DNA of 64,000 nucleotides from Sinobaca qinghaiensis (GCF_003610495.1 NZ_RAPK01000007.1:186001-250000); one strand, 5' to 3'. Shown: positions 1-9,980, numbered from the stretch's first letter. The notes: a model not told the origin generated them from the sequence alone. Translations and numbers: made by a program.

Positions 1-1083
1 TACGGCCGGTCCCAGGTGAACTTCGTTAACCTTTGCTTTCACTCCAAAGCTTAACAAAGTCTCTTCCAGTTTTCTTGCATTTGAACTCAGCATACGTTTT
101 TCTACATGCTGGGTATTCCGCTCCGGTGCATTTAATAAATCAAGTGAAGGCAGTATATAATTTTTATTCTCTTCTTCCGCCGAAGAGGCCAGTACAGCTT
201 CCTCAATCACTTCAGCGTCTCCGCCTGTTTCAGCAGGCTTTTCTGCTGCTTTTTCCTTTGCCGGCGCGGCGGCTGGTTTTTCCGGCTCCTCCTGCTTTTC
301 GTAGGCGTTTTCTGCAAAATTGTAGATAAGCGGGGTTTCCGGCTCCTGTTCCACCAGCTCCTGCTGTTCGTACTCCGGCTCTTTAGCTTTTGGTGCCTGC
401 TTCTTTTTTGCAGGTTTTGGTGTTGGTTCAGCTTCGCGAGCCTGCTTTTTCTGCTCCCGCTGTTCTTTGGAAGCCTGATATTTTTCACTGAGCACGGCCT
501 GCGTCTTTTTCACAGCTGGTCCTGCTTTGGTTTTTGTCCCATTAGCCAGATCCTGTATCGTTACGCCGGTAATAATCATTAACGCCACGACAGCAAGCAG
601 CACAGCAATCAGATAAGAGCCCGGCACCCCGAAAAGGGTGTATGTACCCGTATACAGCAGCGCTCCTGTCATGCCTCCTCCAATTGATGCATTGGCTGCT
701 CCTGACGCCTGCTCTGTAAATGCATTCCACGTGACGGCCAGGCTGCTCTCCCCATTTCCTGCCCGGTTCATAAAAGAAATGTGGCTGAAAATCAGTACGG
801 AGAGAGCGCCCAGCAGAACGCCTGCTCCAATGCGTTTATTTATCCGCGGCCATTTCTTCTTGAAAATGAAAGCAGCTGCTACTGCCATTACAGCAAGGTT
901 CAGTACGATATGAAAGTCCCCTGCAAAAAAGCGCAGAAAAGAAACGAGCAGCTCTCCTACCAGCCCGAATTGAAACAGCGCTGTTAAAGCCAGGGTAAGC
1001 AGAACCAGTCCCGTCCACTCTATCTTCATTTCGCTTTTTCGTTTTTTGGACCATTTTTTTGTTCGTTTACGTGTTTTTGCCAC
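1..1083 (-). CDS. spoIIIE: DNA translocase FtsK/SpoIIIE, N-terminal part (cut by window edge)
   Basis: Membrane-anchored DNA pump that moves chromosomal DNA through closing septa. Only the first 361 codons are present; the RecA-like motor and gamma domain lie beyond the window. The start is GTG at 1083, opening a basic N-terminus (MAKTRKRTKKWSKKRK). Several hydrophobic segments follow up to about residue 170, then a long Glu/Pro/Lys-rich linker (about 185-310), then the start of the alpha domain, where the read-out ends with NEVHLGPAV, the usual GP.VT motif of the family. It has its own extended -10 promoter. The tepA and ylzJ genes that precede spoIIIE in B. subtilis are absent, and rnjB is the direct upstream neighbour. 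It could equally be named ftsK; the two cannot be separated without the C-terminus. Confidence 0.9.
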   Translation of the reverse strand, partial: MAKTRKRTKKWSKKRKSEMKIEWTGLVLLTLALTALFQFGLVGELLVSFLRFFAGDFHIVLNLAVMAVAAAFIFKKKWPRINKRIGAGVLLGALSVLIFSHISFMNRAGNGESSLAVTWNAFTEQASGAANASIGGGMTGALLYTGTYTLFGVPGSYLIAVLLAVVALMIITGVTIQDLANGTKTKAGPAVKKTQAVLSEKYQASKEQREQKKQAREAEPTPKPAKKKQAPKAKEPEYEQQELVEQEPETPLIYNFAENAYEKQEEPEKPAAAPAKEKAAEKPAETGGDAEVIEEAVLASSAEEENKNYILPSLDLLNAPERNTQHVEKRMLSSNARKLEETLLSFGVKAKVNEVHLGPAV

Positions 1084-1155
1084 TGATTGTCCACCTCATT
1101 ATCTGTTCTCACCTGTTGTTTTAAAACCATTCTATGTTCGGATATGCCTGTTGTT

Positions 1156-1164
1156 ATTATAGCA
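1156..1164 (-). promoter_or_regulatory. Extended -10 promoter of spoIIIE/ftsK
   Basis: On the minus strand this reads TGCTATAAT, a perfect extended -10 (TGnTATAAT). There is no good -35 at 17 bp, as is common for extended -10 promoters. It lies about 75 bp upstream of the GTG start. Confidence 0.6.
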
Positions 1165-1216
1165 TATGCCTTTGCTGCTAAGGCGCTGCGGCTTGTATTT
1201 TTTAGTTCTTCATATG

Positions 1217-1260
1217 CAAAGAGCCTGCTGGAGAATCATAGATTCCAATCAGCAGGGCTC
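1217..1260. terminator. Terminator hairpin after rnjB (probably bidirectional)
   Basis: A long stem pairs GAGCCCTGCTG and GATTC with their complements around a short loop. The better U-tract (TTCTTCTTTTTT) is on the plus-strand side. In the direction of rnjB transcription only a short U-run follows the stem. Confidence 0.6.
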
Positions 1261-1275
1261 TTCTTCTTTTTTAAA

Positions 1276-2943
1276 TTAAACTTCCATAATAATAGGCAGA
1301 ATCATAGGACGGCGCTTCGTTTTTTCATAAAGAAAACGGCTCAGCACGTCGCGGACGCTGCTTTTTAACGTAGACCATTCTTTTTCTTTTTCAGCAATGC
1401 ATTTCTCAAGCGTAGCTGTTACTTTTTTATTGGCTTCTTCAAGCAGTTCCTCCGATTCGCGTACATACACGAACCCTCTGGAAATAATATCCGGACCGGA
1501 AGCAATCGTTCCCGTTTTCTTATGCAGGGTAACGACCACAACGAGAATGCCGTCTTCGGATAGAAGGCGCCTGTCACGGAGAACGATGTTTCCGACATCT
1601 CCTACGCCGAGTCCGTCAATTAATACGTTGCCGGAAGATACTTTGCCGGCGCGGCGGGCTTTGCGTTTCGTAAATTCAACCACTTCACCTTTATCGACTA
1701 AAAAGATATTGGCCGGATTAACGCCGGCTTTCTCAGCAAGTTCGCCGTGGGCGGACTGCATCCGGTATTCCCCGTGGATCGGGATAAAATACTTCGGTTT
1801 AACAATATTGAGCATTGTCATTAATTCCTGCTGGCTGGCGTGCCCGGACGTATGAATGCTGTTCTTTCCATAAACCACTTCCGCGCCTACTTGATAAATT
1901 GCATCAATTGTACGGCTGACGGTTTTTTCATGGCCCGGTATCGGATTGGCAGCAATAAGCACTTTGTCGCCTTCCTGAATGGAAAGCTGGCGGTTTGCCC
2001 CTTTCACAAGACGGGTCAGCGCAGACATCGGCTCTCCCTGGCTTCCGGCACACAATATGGTTATTTGATGAGGCGCATAGCTTTCCACCTCGTTTGTCTC
2101 AATAAAGGTATCTTCATGATGCTGAAGGTAGCCGAGTTTGTGTGAAATTTCAATTGCTTTGAGCATACTGTGGCCCACTACCGCAATTTTGCGTCCTTCT
2201 TTTTCTGATGCATTAATCACCTGCTGAATACGGTGAATATTGGATGCAAACGTTGTTACGACAATACGGCCTTTTGTTTCAATAAAGGCATCCATCATCT
2301 GCTCGCCTGCTACCGCTTCAGAAGGAGTCGTCCCCGGTACTTCCGCGTTAATACTGTCGGAAAGCAGGCAGAGAACGCCTTTTTTACCGTAATTGGTCAG
2401 CTTGCCGATTTCAGTAAGCTGGCCGTCTATCGGCGTCTGGTCGAATTTGAAATCTCCTGTATGCACGATCAGTCCCTGCGGAGTGTCGATGCATACGCCG
2501 ATAGAATCCGGCAGGCTGTGCGTCGTTCTGAAAAAGCTCACAGGCAGGCTGCCGATTGTCAGACGGGATTTAGGATCAAACGTGCGCAGATCCGATTTTT
2601 TACGGAGGCCGTTTTCTTTAATATGATCTTCCACAATCGCAATCGTAAGCTTTGTGCCGTAAACCGGCGCGTTAATCTTACGAAGAATGTAGGGAAGCGC
2701 TCCTATGTGATCTTCGTGTCCGTGTGTCACGATGATACCTCGGATTTTTTCTTTGTTCTGTACGAGGTACGAGATGTCCGGAATAACGATGTCTACGCCG
2801 AGCATATCATCTTCCGGGAACATTAGCCCCGCTTCAATAATGAGAATATCTTCTTCTGTTTCCACAACATACATATTTTTACCAATTTCGCCTACGCCGC
2901 CCAAGGCAAAAATACGAATGCTGTCTGTATTTTGATTTGACAA
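1276..2943 (-). CDS. rnjB: Ribonuclease J2
   Basis: Metallo-beta-lactamase/beta-CASP ribonuclease involved in mRNA decay and 5' processing, normally working with RNase J1. The start is taken as TTG at 2943, because AGGAGG lies 7 nt upstream; this gives 555 aa, the same as B. subtilis J1 and J2. An in-frame ATG at 3000 would add 19 unrelated residues. The metal site HGHEDH is at about 74-79, the GSQGEP beta-CASP motif is mid-protein and the C-terminus ends PMILPIIMEV. Unlike B. subtilis J2, which as I recall has the degenerate HGHDEN, this protein keeps the full catalytic signature. Position downstream of dapA and the DGLGVGD.GNIVLRDRRLLS segment argue for J2 rather than J1. It has its own promoter. 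Confidence 0.92.
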   Translation of the reverse strand: MSNQNTDSIRIFALGGVGEIGKNMYVVETEEDILIIEAGLMFPEDDMLGVDIVIPDISYLVQNKEKIRGIIVTHGHEDHIGALPYILRKINAPVYGTKLTIAIVEDHIKENGLRKKSDLRTFDPKSRLTIGSLPVSFFRTTHSLPDSIGVCIDTPQGLIVHTGDFKFDQTPIDGQLTEIGKLTNYGKKGVLCLLSDSINAEVPGTTPSEAVAGEQMMDAFIETKGRIVVTTFASNIHRIQQVINASEKEGRKIAVVGHSMLKAIEISHKLGYLQHHEDTFIETNEVESYAPHQITILCAGSQGEPMSALTRLVKGANRQLSIQEGDKVLIAANPIPGHEKTVSRTIDAIYQVGAEVVYGKNSIHTSGHASQQELMTMLNIVKPKYFIPIHGEYRMQSAHGELAEKAGVNPANIFLVDKGEVVEFTKRKARRAGKVSSGNVLIDGLGVGDVGNIVLRDRRLLSEDGILVVVVTLHKKTGTIASGPDIISRGFVYVRESEELLEEANKKVTATLEKCIAEKEKEWSTLKSSVRDVLSRFLYEKTKRRPMILPIIMEV

Positions 2944-2950
2944 TGTGTTT

Positions 2951-2956
2951 CCTCCT
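2951..2956 (-). promoter_or_regulatory. Ribosome binding site that sets the rnjB start
   Basis: AGGAGG on the minus strand, 7 nt before the TTG at 2943. No comparable site precedes the in-frame ATG at 3000, so the TTG is preferred. Confidence 0.8.
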
Positions 2957-3037
2957 ATATAGTCTATATTCTTCTGTAGTAGTGTGATCGCAGCAGTCAT
3001 CTATTTTCTTTGCATACCCGGTCCAGCACTTGATTGT

Positions 3038-3067
3038 AGTATAACGCAAGTAGAAATAAGAATACAA
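3038..3067 (-). promoter_or_regulatory. Sigma-A promoter of rnjB
   Basis: TTGTAT (3067-3062), 18-bp spacer, TATACT (3043-3038) on the minus strand. It lies just downstream of the dapA terminator and about 95 bp upstream of the rnjB TTG start, so rnjB is probably transcribed separately from dapA. Confidence 0.6.
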
Positions 3068-3143
3068 GGTTCTTTGCTATCGGAAAAGGGGCCCGGTTGT
3101 CTTTTCCATATGTAATCAGGCCTTTTCATCCCGCCATTGTGCA

Positions 3144-3172
3144 AATAAAAAGCCCGGCCGTCAGGCCAGGCT
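3144..3172 (-). terminator. Rho-independent terminator of asd-dapG-dapA
   Basis: AGCCTGGCC and GGCCGGGCT form a 9-bp stem with a TGAC loop, followed by TTTTTATTT. The 5' arm overlaps the last codons of dapA and the TGA stop codon lies in the loop. Confidence 0.85.
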
Positions 3173-4030
3173 GAACCACTGTTCCAGCTGCTTAATTTCC
3201 GCGTCCGTCAGCGGAAGCATCGGCAGTCTTGTGTCGCGTGATATAATTCCCTGCTGCTCGAGCATCGCTTTAACCGGCGCCGGATTTGGAGCAATAAAGC
3301 ATGCTTTCATTTTAGGAAGCAGCGACCGGTGAATAGCCGATGCATGCTCCACAGACCCTTCAGAGAAGGCCTGAACCATTTCTCTAAGTTCATGTCCTGC
3401 AATGTGGGCAGCGACGGACACTACTCCATGTCCGCCTACACTCATAATCGGAAGCGTCATCGAATCATCCCCGCTGTACACTGCGAAATGTTCCGGAGTC
3501 GAAGCAATGATATGCGAAATCTGATCGAGGCTTCCACTTGCTTCTTTCACCGACGTAATGTTAGGTATGCCGGCCAGCTTAATCATCGTTTCCGCCTGCA
3601 GGTTAATAATGCAGCGTCCTGGTATGTTATATACCATAACAGGAAGAGTTGTAGCTGAAGCGATCGCTTTAAAATGTTCATACATGCCTTCCTGGCTTGG
3701 CTTATTGTAATATGGCGTCACTGCCATTATTCCGTCTATGCCGAGCTTCGAGGCTTTTTCCGTTAGAGCGGTGGAATAACCGGTATCATTTGTACCCGTA
3801 CCGGCAATAACCGGAACACGTCGTCCGCTGATTTCCGCGGTCCGTTGAAAAAGTTTTAGTTTTTCTTCGGTGGTGAGTGTCGGTGATTCTCCGGTGGTAC
3901 CAGCTATAACCAGACCTTCACTTCCAGTCAGTATCAGATGTTCCACAACTTTTTCCACGCCCTGCCAGTCAATCTTCCCCTCGCTGTCGAAGGGAGTGAC
4001 CATGGCGGTTAATATTCGGCCAAATTCCAA
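3161..4030 (-). CDS. dapA: 4-hydroxy-tetrahydrodipicolinate synthase
   Basis: Condenses pyruvate with aspartate semialdehyde, the first committed step to diaminopimelate and lysine. It is a cytosolic TIM-barrel aldolase. At 289 aa it has normal length (B. subtilis 290). The pyruvate-binding GTTGES is at 44-49, the catalytic Tyr in VMVYN is Tyr134, and the Schiff-base Lys is Lys162 in SVKEASG. It is the last gene of asd-dapG-dapA, 69 bp after dapG, and runs into a terminator. The order asd-dapG-dapA is as in B. subtilis, but the dipicolinate synthase genes that use its product in sporulation are missing upstream. Confidence 0.97.
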   Translation of the reverse strand: MEFGRILTAMVTPFDSEGKIDWQGVEKVVEHLILTGSEGLVIAGTTGESPTLTTEEKLKLFQRTAEISGRRVPVIAGTGTNDTGYSTALTEKASKLGIDGIMAVTPYYNKPSQEGMYEHFKAIASATTLPVMVYNIPGRCIINLQAETMIKLAGIPNITSVKEASGSLDQISHIIASTPEHFAVYSGDDSMTLPIMSVGGHGVVSVAAHIAGHELREMVQAFSEGSVEHASAIHRSLLPKMKACFIAPNPAPVKAMLEQQGIISRDTRLPMLPLTDAEIKQLEQWFSLA

Positions 4031-4099
4031 GCTCTCCCTCCCCCTTTCCTTTTTTACTTTGGTTTTTTTATATAGGAAAATGGAGAATGCTTTACTTTA

Positions 4100-5323
4100 T
4101 TACTGTTTCACCTGCCGGCCTAATTCAAACATCTGGTGAAGTGCCAGCACGGCTTTATTCATATCTTCTCCGTGAACAAGCGTCCAGATCGTCGTATGTG
4201 AATCAGCTGACTGCAGGATGGATATATCTTTTTCAGCGAGCGCTCCTACAATTTTGGATACGACGCCGGGAACTCCGGTCATGCCCGCGCCCACTGCAGA
4301 TATCTTGGCGCAGTTATGAATAAAAGTACCTTCAAGCTGCTTTGTGTCGAGCAGAATTTTCACTTCCGGGCTTCTTTCGTCCGGTACCGTAAAGACCAGG
4401 CGCTGCGGCTGAATCGTAATAAAGTCGACGGAAATGTCATTGTCAGCCAGCTCTCTGAATATGGCCGCCTGCTGCACTACTCCTTCGGTATGCTCCACGG
4501 TAACCTGTGTGACGCCGGAAATATGGGCAATTCCGGTCACCTGGCGTTCTATCCGGTCCGAGCCTGCTGCACCCCCGATAACAGATGAAATCAGCGTTCC
4601 GGCAGCTTCTGATGCCGTCGAGCGGATTCGGATAGGAACTTTCCCCTGCATTGCTATTTCCACTGCCCGGGGATGAATAACCTTGGCACCCTGATAGGCC
4701 ATATTACAGATTTCCTGATAGGTCGCAGACGGAAGAATTTCTGCTTCGCCGACAACGCGCGGGTCAGCGGTCATAATGCCTTCTACATCGGTAAAAATAT
4801 CCACATACTCTGCCTGGAGGGCTGCGCCGATTGCTGTTGCCGACGTATCACTGCCTCCCCGGCCAAGCGTAGTAAGCTCTCCATCACCGGATACGCCTTG
4901 AAATCCGGCTACGACTACAACATCAACTTCTTCGAGCCGATGTACGAGCGCTTCGGTCTGCATGTCCACAATACGAGCTGACCCGTACTGCCCGTCTGTG
5001 CGGAAGCCGGCCTGCGCGCCGGTCATAGCTGACGCTTTTAATTTTTTCGATTGCAGCAGCTCCGTGAAGATAACGGAAGAAATTGTTTCTCCTACGCTTA
5101 CGAGCATATCTTTTTCCCTAGTGCTGATCTGGGAACCGTTTTGATTCAGCAGGCCGAGCAGCGTATCTGTTGCATAAGGGTCTCCCTGCCGTCCCATTGC
5201 CGAAACAACGGCGACGACTTTGTATCCTTCTTCTACCGCACGTTCTACGTGAGCAGCTGCGAGTTCTCTCGTTTCTTTATCTTTAACGGATGTTCCGCCG
5301 AATTTTTGTACTATGACTTTCAT
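4100..5323 (-). CDS. dapG: Aspartate kinase I (DAP-type)
   Basis: Phosphorylates aspartate to open the aspartate-family pathway. The protein has 407 aa (B. subtilis DapG about 404). The N-terminal amino-acid kinase domain starts VQKFGGTSV, and GRGGSDTSA is the second substrate/ATP loop. Two C-terminal ACT domains (about residues 265-400) supply feedback control, by meso-DAP in the B. subtilis homologue. Its place between asd and dapA identifies it as the DapG isozyme rather than LysC. The intergenic distance to asd is 23 bp, so they are co-transcribed. Confidence 0.95.
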   Translation of the reverse strand: MKVIVQKFGGTSVKDKETRELAAAHVERAVEEGYKVVAVVSAMGRQGDPYATDTLLGLLNQNGSQISTREKDMLVSVGETISSVIFTELLQSKKLKASAMTGAQAGFRTDGQYGSARIVDMQTEALVHRLEEVDVVVVAGFQGVSGDGELTTLGRGGSDTSATAIGAALQAEYVDIFTDVEGIMTADPRVVGEAEILPSATYQEICNMAYQGAKVIHPRAVEIAMQGKVPIRIRSTASEAAGTLISSVIGGAAGSDRIERQVTGIAHISGVTQVTVEHTEGVVQQAAIFRELADNDISVDFITIQPQRLVFTVPDERSPEVKILLDTKQLEGTFIHNCAKISAVGAGMTGVPGVVSKIVGALAEKDISILQSADSHTTIWTLVHGEDMNKAVLALHQMFELGRQVKQ

Positions 5324-5346
5324 GCTGCTGCACCTCGTTTATTATT

Positions 5347-6402
5347 TTACGATGGCTTTACAAGACCAAGTTTTAGTAAGCTTTCTGCAATTTGTACGGA
5401 GTTGTAGGCAGCACCTTTTAGAAGGTTGTCTGAAACAACCCAGAAATGATAGGCGTTCGCACGATCCAGGTCTTTTCTGATCCGGCCGACAAATACGTCA
5501 GGCAGGCCGACGCTGTCCAGTGCCATTGGATACTCCTGGTTGGCAGGATCATCTTTAAGCGTTACTCCCGCGGAATCTTTTAAAAGTGCCTTTAACTCGT
5601 CTACGCCCGGGTTTCCGTTCTCCGTTTCAATATAGACTGATTCAGAGTGGCCGGTTTCAACTGGAAGACGCACGCAGGTAGCCGCTACTTCAAGCTCGTC
5701 CTGATGCAGAATCTTTTTTGTTTCGTTCATCATTTTAATTTCTTCAAACGTATAGCCGTTTTCCTGAAATTTATCAATCTGTGGAATCGCGTTAAACGCA
5801 ATAGGGAAATGCTTTTTGTCACCACCGACAGGAAGAATTTCCGGAGCGGCTTCTTTGCCGTCCAGCATATCACGGGACTGGTTTTTCATCTCTTCCACAG
5901 CGGCCCAGCCTGCACCTGAAACGGCCTGATACGTAGAAACGATTACTTTTTTCAATCCGTGCTTTTTACGAATCGGTTCTAATGCGACAACCATTTGAAT
6001 CGTCGAGCAGTTTGGATTTGCGATGATGCCGTTATGATTATGAAGATCCGCCTCATTTACTTCCGGTACAACAAGCGGAACATCTTTATCCATCCGGTAG
6101 GCGCTCGTATTGTCAATACATACAGCTCCGCGCTTAACCGCTTCCGGCGCTAATTCTTTCGATACAGAACCGCCTGCTGAAAACAAGGCAATCTGCACGC
6201 CTTCAAATGATTCCGGTTTCGCTTCTTCCAGCGTATATTCGTTACCTTGAAATTCTACTTTTTTGCCTGCTGACCTGCTTGAGGAAAGAAGCTTTAATTC
6301 CTTAATAGGGAAATTCTTTTCATCGAGCGTCTTCAGCATTTGCTGTCCGACCGCTCCTGTTGCTCCTACTACTGCTACCGTGAATCCTGTTTTATTTGAC
6401 AT
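5347..6402 (-). CDS. asd: Aspartate-semialdehyde dehydrogenase
   Basis: Reduces aspartyl phosphate to aspartate semialdehyde with NADPH, supplying DAP, lysine, threonine and methionine. The protein has 351 aa. The NADP loop GATGAVGQ is at 13-20, the active-site Cys is Cys132 in ANPNCST, and the substrate-binding segment lies near residues 225-250. It is the first gene of asd-dapG-dapA. In B. subtilis the spoVFA and spoVFB genes lie immediately upstream; here only 98 bp separate asd from mlpA. An AT-rich TGTTAATAT about 60 bp upstream could be an extended -10, without a convincing -35. Confidence 0.97.
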   Translation of the reverse strand: MSNKTGFTVAVVGATGAVGQQMLKTLDEKNFPIKELKLLSSSRSAGKKVEFQGNEYTLEEAKPESFEGVQIALFSAGGSVSKELAPEAVKRGAVCIDNTSAYRMDKDVPLVVPEVNEADLHNHNGIIANPNCSTIQMVVALEPIRKKHGLKKVIVSTYQAVSGAGWAAVEEMKNQSRDMLDGKEAAPEILPVGGDKKHFPIAFNAIPQIDKFQENGYTFEEIKMMNETKKILHQDELEVAATCVRLPVETGHSESVYIETENGNPGVDELKALLKDSAGVTLKDDPANQEYPMALDSVGLPDVFVGRIRKDLDRANAYHFWVVSDNLLKGAAYNSVQIAESLLKLGLVKPS

Positions 6403-6500
6403 TGAGTTATACTCCCTTTCAAAATAACAAATTCATTTAATCTCTACCTATATTAACATAAATGATCCTGAACCGCCTGCAGATATTTCAATGGAAATGC

Positions 6501-7763
6501 CTAACGGCGGGAAATTTCTGTTTTTTTCGTATGATTTTCCGGCAGCCTGCCTTCCGGGCTGATAAGAGAGATCGAGTAATCCTGTCCTAACAGAGCATCT
6601 GCAACACGTGCTGTATCCTCCAGCGTAACCGCTTCTATCTTTTCAACAATATCGTCCAGACTCTGGTGATAGCCGAGAAGCAGCTCATTGCGGCCGTTGC
6701 GGTTCATCCGGCTGCTTGTGCTTTCCAGTCCGAGCATAACGCTTCCTTTCAGCTGTTCTTTCCCATTTTCCCATTCTTTCCGATGGATGCCGTTCTGGGA
6801 AAGCTCTTTAATAATACCCTGCATGGAGTCAAACATTTCATCCAGATGTTCGGCTCCGGTTCCTCCATAAATGGTAAGCATTCCGCTGTCGCGGTAGGCA
6901 GATTGATAGGAATAGACGGAGTAGGCAAGCCCGCGCGTTTCCCTGATATCCTGGAAAAGCCTGCTGCTCATGCTTCCTCCCAGCACATTATTCAATAGAA
7001 CGAGAGCAAAGGAATCAGCGTGTCCGGCTTCCAGGCCGGGGAACCCAAGACAGAGATGAGCCTGTTCCGCCTGTTTGGCGTGCACGCTTTCCCCCGGTAA
7101 AAATACGGGGCTTTCCGATTTATTTTCCGCTCCTCTGCGGCCCAGTACAGAAAATGTTTCTTCCACTTTATCCAAGAAGGCTTCATTCGTATTTCCTGCG
7201 ACAGAAATGACAACATTGCTTCCTGTATAATATTTTTCCAAATATGCTTTCAAAGAAGCTGCAGTGAATGAGCCGACGGTGCCGGTAGTACCGAGTATCG
7301 GCCGTCCCAGAGAATGGGAACCGTAGGAAACCGAGTCTAAGTAATCATGCACAATATCATCAGGCGTATCGTCCACCATTTTTATTTCTTCAAAAATAAC
7401 GCTTCGTTCTTTTTCCAGTTCCTCTTCATCAAACGTCGAATGAAAAAACATATCGGACAGAATATCAAGCGCCTGGCCGGCATGTTCGTCAAGCACTTTC
7501 GCATAAAAGCAGGTATACTCTTTTGCCGTAAAAGCATTTACCTGCCCGCCGATGCGGTCGAAGTTTTCCGCGATATCTGCGGGCGTTCTTGTGTTTGTGC
7601 CTTTAAAAAACATATGCTCCAGGAAGTGCGAGATCCCGTTTTCTTCTGCTTTTTCATAGCGCGATCCGGTGCCGACCCAAATACCGATCGTAATGGAGCG
7701 GACAAAGGGAATGTGTTCGGTAACGATCCTCACCCCATTGGCCAGTTCTTTTTTATTTATCAA
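6501..7763 (-). CDS. mlpA: M16 family zinc peptidase (MlpA/YmxG-like)
   Basis: Insulinase/processing-peptidase family protein of 420 aa. The inverted zinc motif HFLEH is at 46-50, with the downstream Glu region in the first half and the R/Y motif (RGLAYSVYSY) in the second half, as in the M16B group. Start is TTG at 7763 with AGGAGG 6 nt upstream. The B. subtilis homologue at this locus has been linked to regulation of extracellular protease genes; the biochemical role is not well defined. It follows pnp after a terminator-like hairpin. The polysaccharide deacetylase ylxY that normally sits between pnp and mlpA is missing, as is ymxH after it. Confidence 0.9.
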   Translation of the reverse strand: MINKKELANGVRIVTEHIPFVRSITIGIWVGTGSRYEKAEENGISHFLEHMFFKGTNTRTPADIAENFDRIGGQVNAFTAKEYTCFYAKVLDEHAGQALDILSDMFFHSTFDEEELEKERSVIFEEIKMVDDTPDDIVHDYLDSVSYGSHSLGRPILGTTGTVGSFTAASLKAYLEKYYTGSNVVISVAGNTNEAFLDKVEETFSVLGRRGAENKSESPVFLPGESVHAKQAEQAHLCLGFPGLEAGHADSFALVLLNNVLGGSMSSRLFQDIRETRGLAYSVYSYQSAYRDSGMLTIYGGTGAEHLDEMFDSMQGIIKELSQNGIHRKEWENGKEQLKGSVMLGLESTSSRMNRNGRNELLLGYHQSLDDIVEKIEAVTLEDTARVADALLGQDYSISLISPEGRLPENHTKKTEISRR

Positions 7764-7800
7764 CAGCTTCCTCCTTTTTGCTTCTTTTATCCCGTGATAT

Positions 7801-7826
7801 AAGAAAAACTTGGCCTAAGCCAAGCT
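7801..7826 (-). terminator. Rho-independent terminator of pnp
   Basis: CTTGGC and GCCAAG pair around TTAG, followed by TTTTTCTT on the minus strand, in the 120-bp gap between pnp and mlpA. Confidence 0.75.
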
Positions 7827-7883
7827 TTTCAGGTTCGTGCCTATTCAATTTGACTGGCCAGGCCAGAACCCGATTTTATTTTC

Positions 7884-9980
7884 TTATTTATTGCTGCTTT
7901 CTTCTTTCAACAAAACTTTTCTTGATAAGTTAACCCGGCCCTGGTTATCAATTTCTGTAACTTTGACCATGATTTCATCATCAAGCTTAACCACGTCTTC
8001 CACTTTGTTCACGCGCTCTTCTGCAAGCTGTGAAATGTGGACTAGTCCGTCTTTGCCTTTGAACAGCTCAACAAACGCGCCGAACTTTTCAATGCGTTTT
8101 ACTTTACCAAGATACGTTTCGCCGACCTGTACTTCACGCACAAGATCTTCGATACGTTTCTTGGCAGCCGCATTGGCACTGGAATCCGTAGAAGAAATAT
8201 ACACGGTTCCATCCTGTTCAATATCAATTTTCACGCCGGTGTCATCAATAATCTGGTTGATGGTTTTTCCGCTCGGTCCGATAACGTCGCGGATTTTCTC
8301 CGGTTTAATATGAAGCGTCAGGATTTTCGGAGCGTACGTAGACAGCTCCTCTCTTGATCCGCCGATAGCAGAGAGCATATTGTCGAGTACGTGCAGACGT
8401 GCCTGTCTTGCCTGTTCTAATGCAAATTTTAATATTTCACGGTCAATGCCGTCAATTTTTATATCCATCTGCAGCGCGGTTACCCCTTTTTCAGAGCCCG
8501 CTACTTTAAAGTCCATATCGCCAAGCGCGTCTTCCATACCCTGAATATCGGTAAGAACCGTCACATCTTCGTCCTCTTTTACAAGCCCCATTGCAATACC
8601 GGCTACCGGTGCTTTAATAGGTACACCTGCGTCCATCATAGCGAGTGCGCTTGCGCAGATGCTGGCCTGTGAAGTCGAACCGTTGGATTCAAGCACTTCC
8701 GAGACAAGACGAATTGTATATGGGAAATCCTTTTCGTCGGGAATAATAGCTTCCAATGCCCGTTCGCCAAGGGCGCCGTGGCCGATTTCTCTTCTGCCGG
8801 GCGCGCGGATAGGTCCGGTTTCCCCTACGCTGAACGATGGGAAATTATAGTGATGCATAAAGCGTTTGGATTCTTCTTCGCCGATGCCGTCCAGAATCTG
8901 AACGTCGCCGAGCGGTCCAAGCGTACACACGCTGAGCGCCTGTGTCTGACCGCGTGTAAATAGTCCGGATCCGTGCGTTCTCGACAACAGCTTTACTTCT
9001 GAAGTCAAAGGACGGATTTCATCGGATGTTCGGCCGTCCGGACGGATTTTATCTTTAGTGATGAGTTTTCGGAACTCTTTTTTAACAAGGCCCTGGATGA
9101 TTTCTTTTACTTCCCCGTGCTCTTCTTCTGTAAAAGATTCCATAATCCGATCGGAGACTTCTTTTGTAGCTACATCGCGGGCCTGTTTTTCTCTTACCAT
9201 GACAGCTTCGCGCAGATCCGTTCCTGCTGCTTCCTTTACCCGTACGGTCAGATCCTCATCCGGCGTACGTAGTTGAATGTCGCGTTTTACTACATTCATT
9301 TCGGAAACGATTTTTTCCTGGAACGTGACAAGCTTTTTAATTTCTTCGTGACCGAACATAATTGCTTCAAGCATAATATCTTCAGTAACCTGTTTTGCTC
9401 CTGCTTCTACCATGTTGATCGCATTTTTCGTGCCGGCAACCGTAAGGTCAATGTCGCTTTCTTCAAGCTGCTTCATCGAAGGATTAATAACAAACTCTTC
9501 GTTCACACGACCTACGCGGACTCCTGCAATCGGTCCGTCAAATGGAATATCAGACACGCTGAGCGCCATCGAAGAGCCAATCATTGCGGCCATTTCGGGC
9601 GAGCAGTCTTTATCAATGCTCATGACGATGCTGATAACCTGAAGATCGTTACGAAAGCCGTCCGGAAATAATGGACGGATCGGACGGTCAATTAAGCGGC
9701 TCGTTAAAATAGCGTTCTCACTTGGACGTCCTTCTCGTTTAATAAACCCGCCCGGGATTTTACCGGCGGCATAAAGGCGCTCTTCATAGTTTACCGTTAA
9801 TGGGAAAAACGGCAGATCCTTCGGTTCTTTGGAAGCTGTAGCCGTTGATAATACAACCGTATCGCCATAACGAACCATTACCGCCCCGTTAGCCTGCTTT
9901 GCATATTTCCCTGTTTCAATCGTTAATTCCCGTCCTGCCCAATCTATACTAAACGATCTGCTTTCTTGTTCTGTGCTCAA
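7884..9980 (-). CDS. pnp: Polyribonucleotide nucleotidyltransferase (PNPase)
   Basis: Phosphorolytic 3'-5' exoribonuclease and component of RNA decay complexes. The protein has 698 aa (B. subtilis 705). Two RNase PH-like domains (about 10-225 and 315-550) flank an all-helical segment, then a KH domain (about 555-615, with [12 protein letters not shown]) and an S1 domain (about 620-690, [17 protein letters not shown]). Start is TTG at 9980 with AGGAGG 8 nt upstream. It lies downstream of rpsO, the classic rpsO-pnp pairing, but a strong terminator separates the two, so pnp probably relies on its own promoter or readthrough. Confidence 0.97.
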   Translation of the reverse strand: MSTEQESRSFSIDWAGRELTIETGKYAKQANGAVMVRYGDTVVLSTATASKEPKDLPFFPLTVNYEERLYAAGKIPGGFIKREGRPSENAILTSRLIDRPIRPLFPDGFRNDLQVISIVMSIDKDCSPEMAAMIGSSMALSVSDIPFDGPIAGVRVGRVNEEFVINPSMKQLEESDIDLTVAGTKNAINMVEAGAKQVTEDIMLEAIMFGHEEIKKLVTFQEKIVSEMNVVKRDIQLRTPDEDLTVRVKEAAGTDLREAVMVREKQARDVATKEVSDRIMESFTEEEHGEVKEIIQGLVKKEFRKLITKDKIRPDGRTSDEIRPLTSEVKLLSRTHGSGLFTRGQTQALSVCTLGPLGDVQILDGIGEEESKRFMHHYNFPSFSVGETGPIRAPGRREIGHGALGERALEAIIPDEKDFPYTIRLVSEVLESNGSTSQASICASALAMMDAGVPIKAPVAGIAMGLVKEDEDVTVLTDIQGMEDALGDMDFKVAGSEKGVTALQMDIKIDGIDREILKFALEQARQARLHVLDNMLSAIGGSREELSTYAPKILTLHIKPEKIRDVIGPSGKTINQIIDDTGVKIDIEQDGTVYISSTDSSANAAAKKRIEDLVREVQVGETYLGKVKRIEKFGAFVELFKGKDGLVHISQLAEERVNKVEDVVKLDDEIMVKVTEIDNQGRVNLSRKVLLKEESSNK

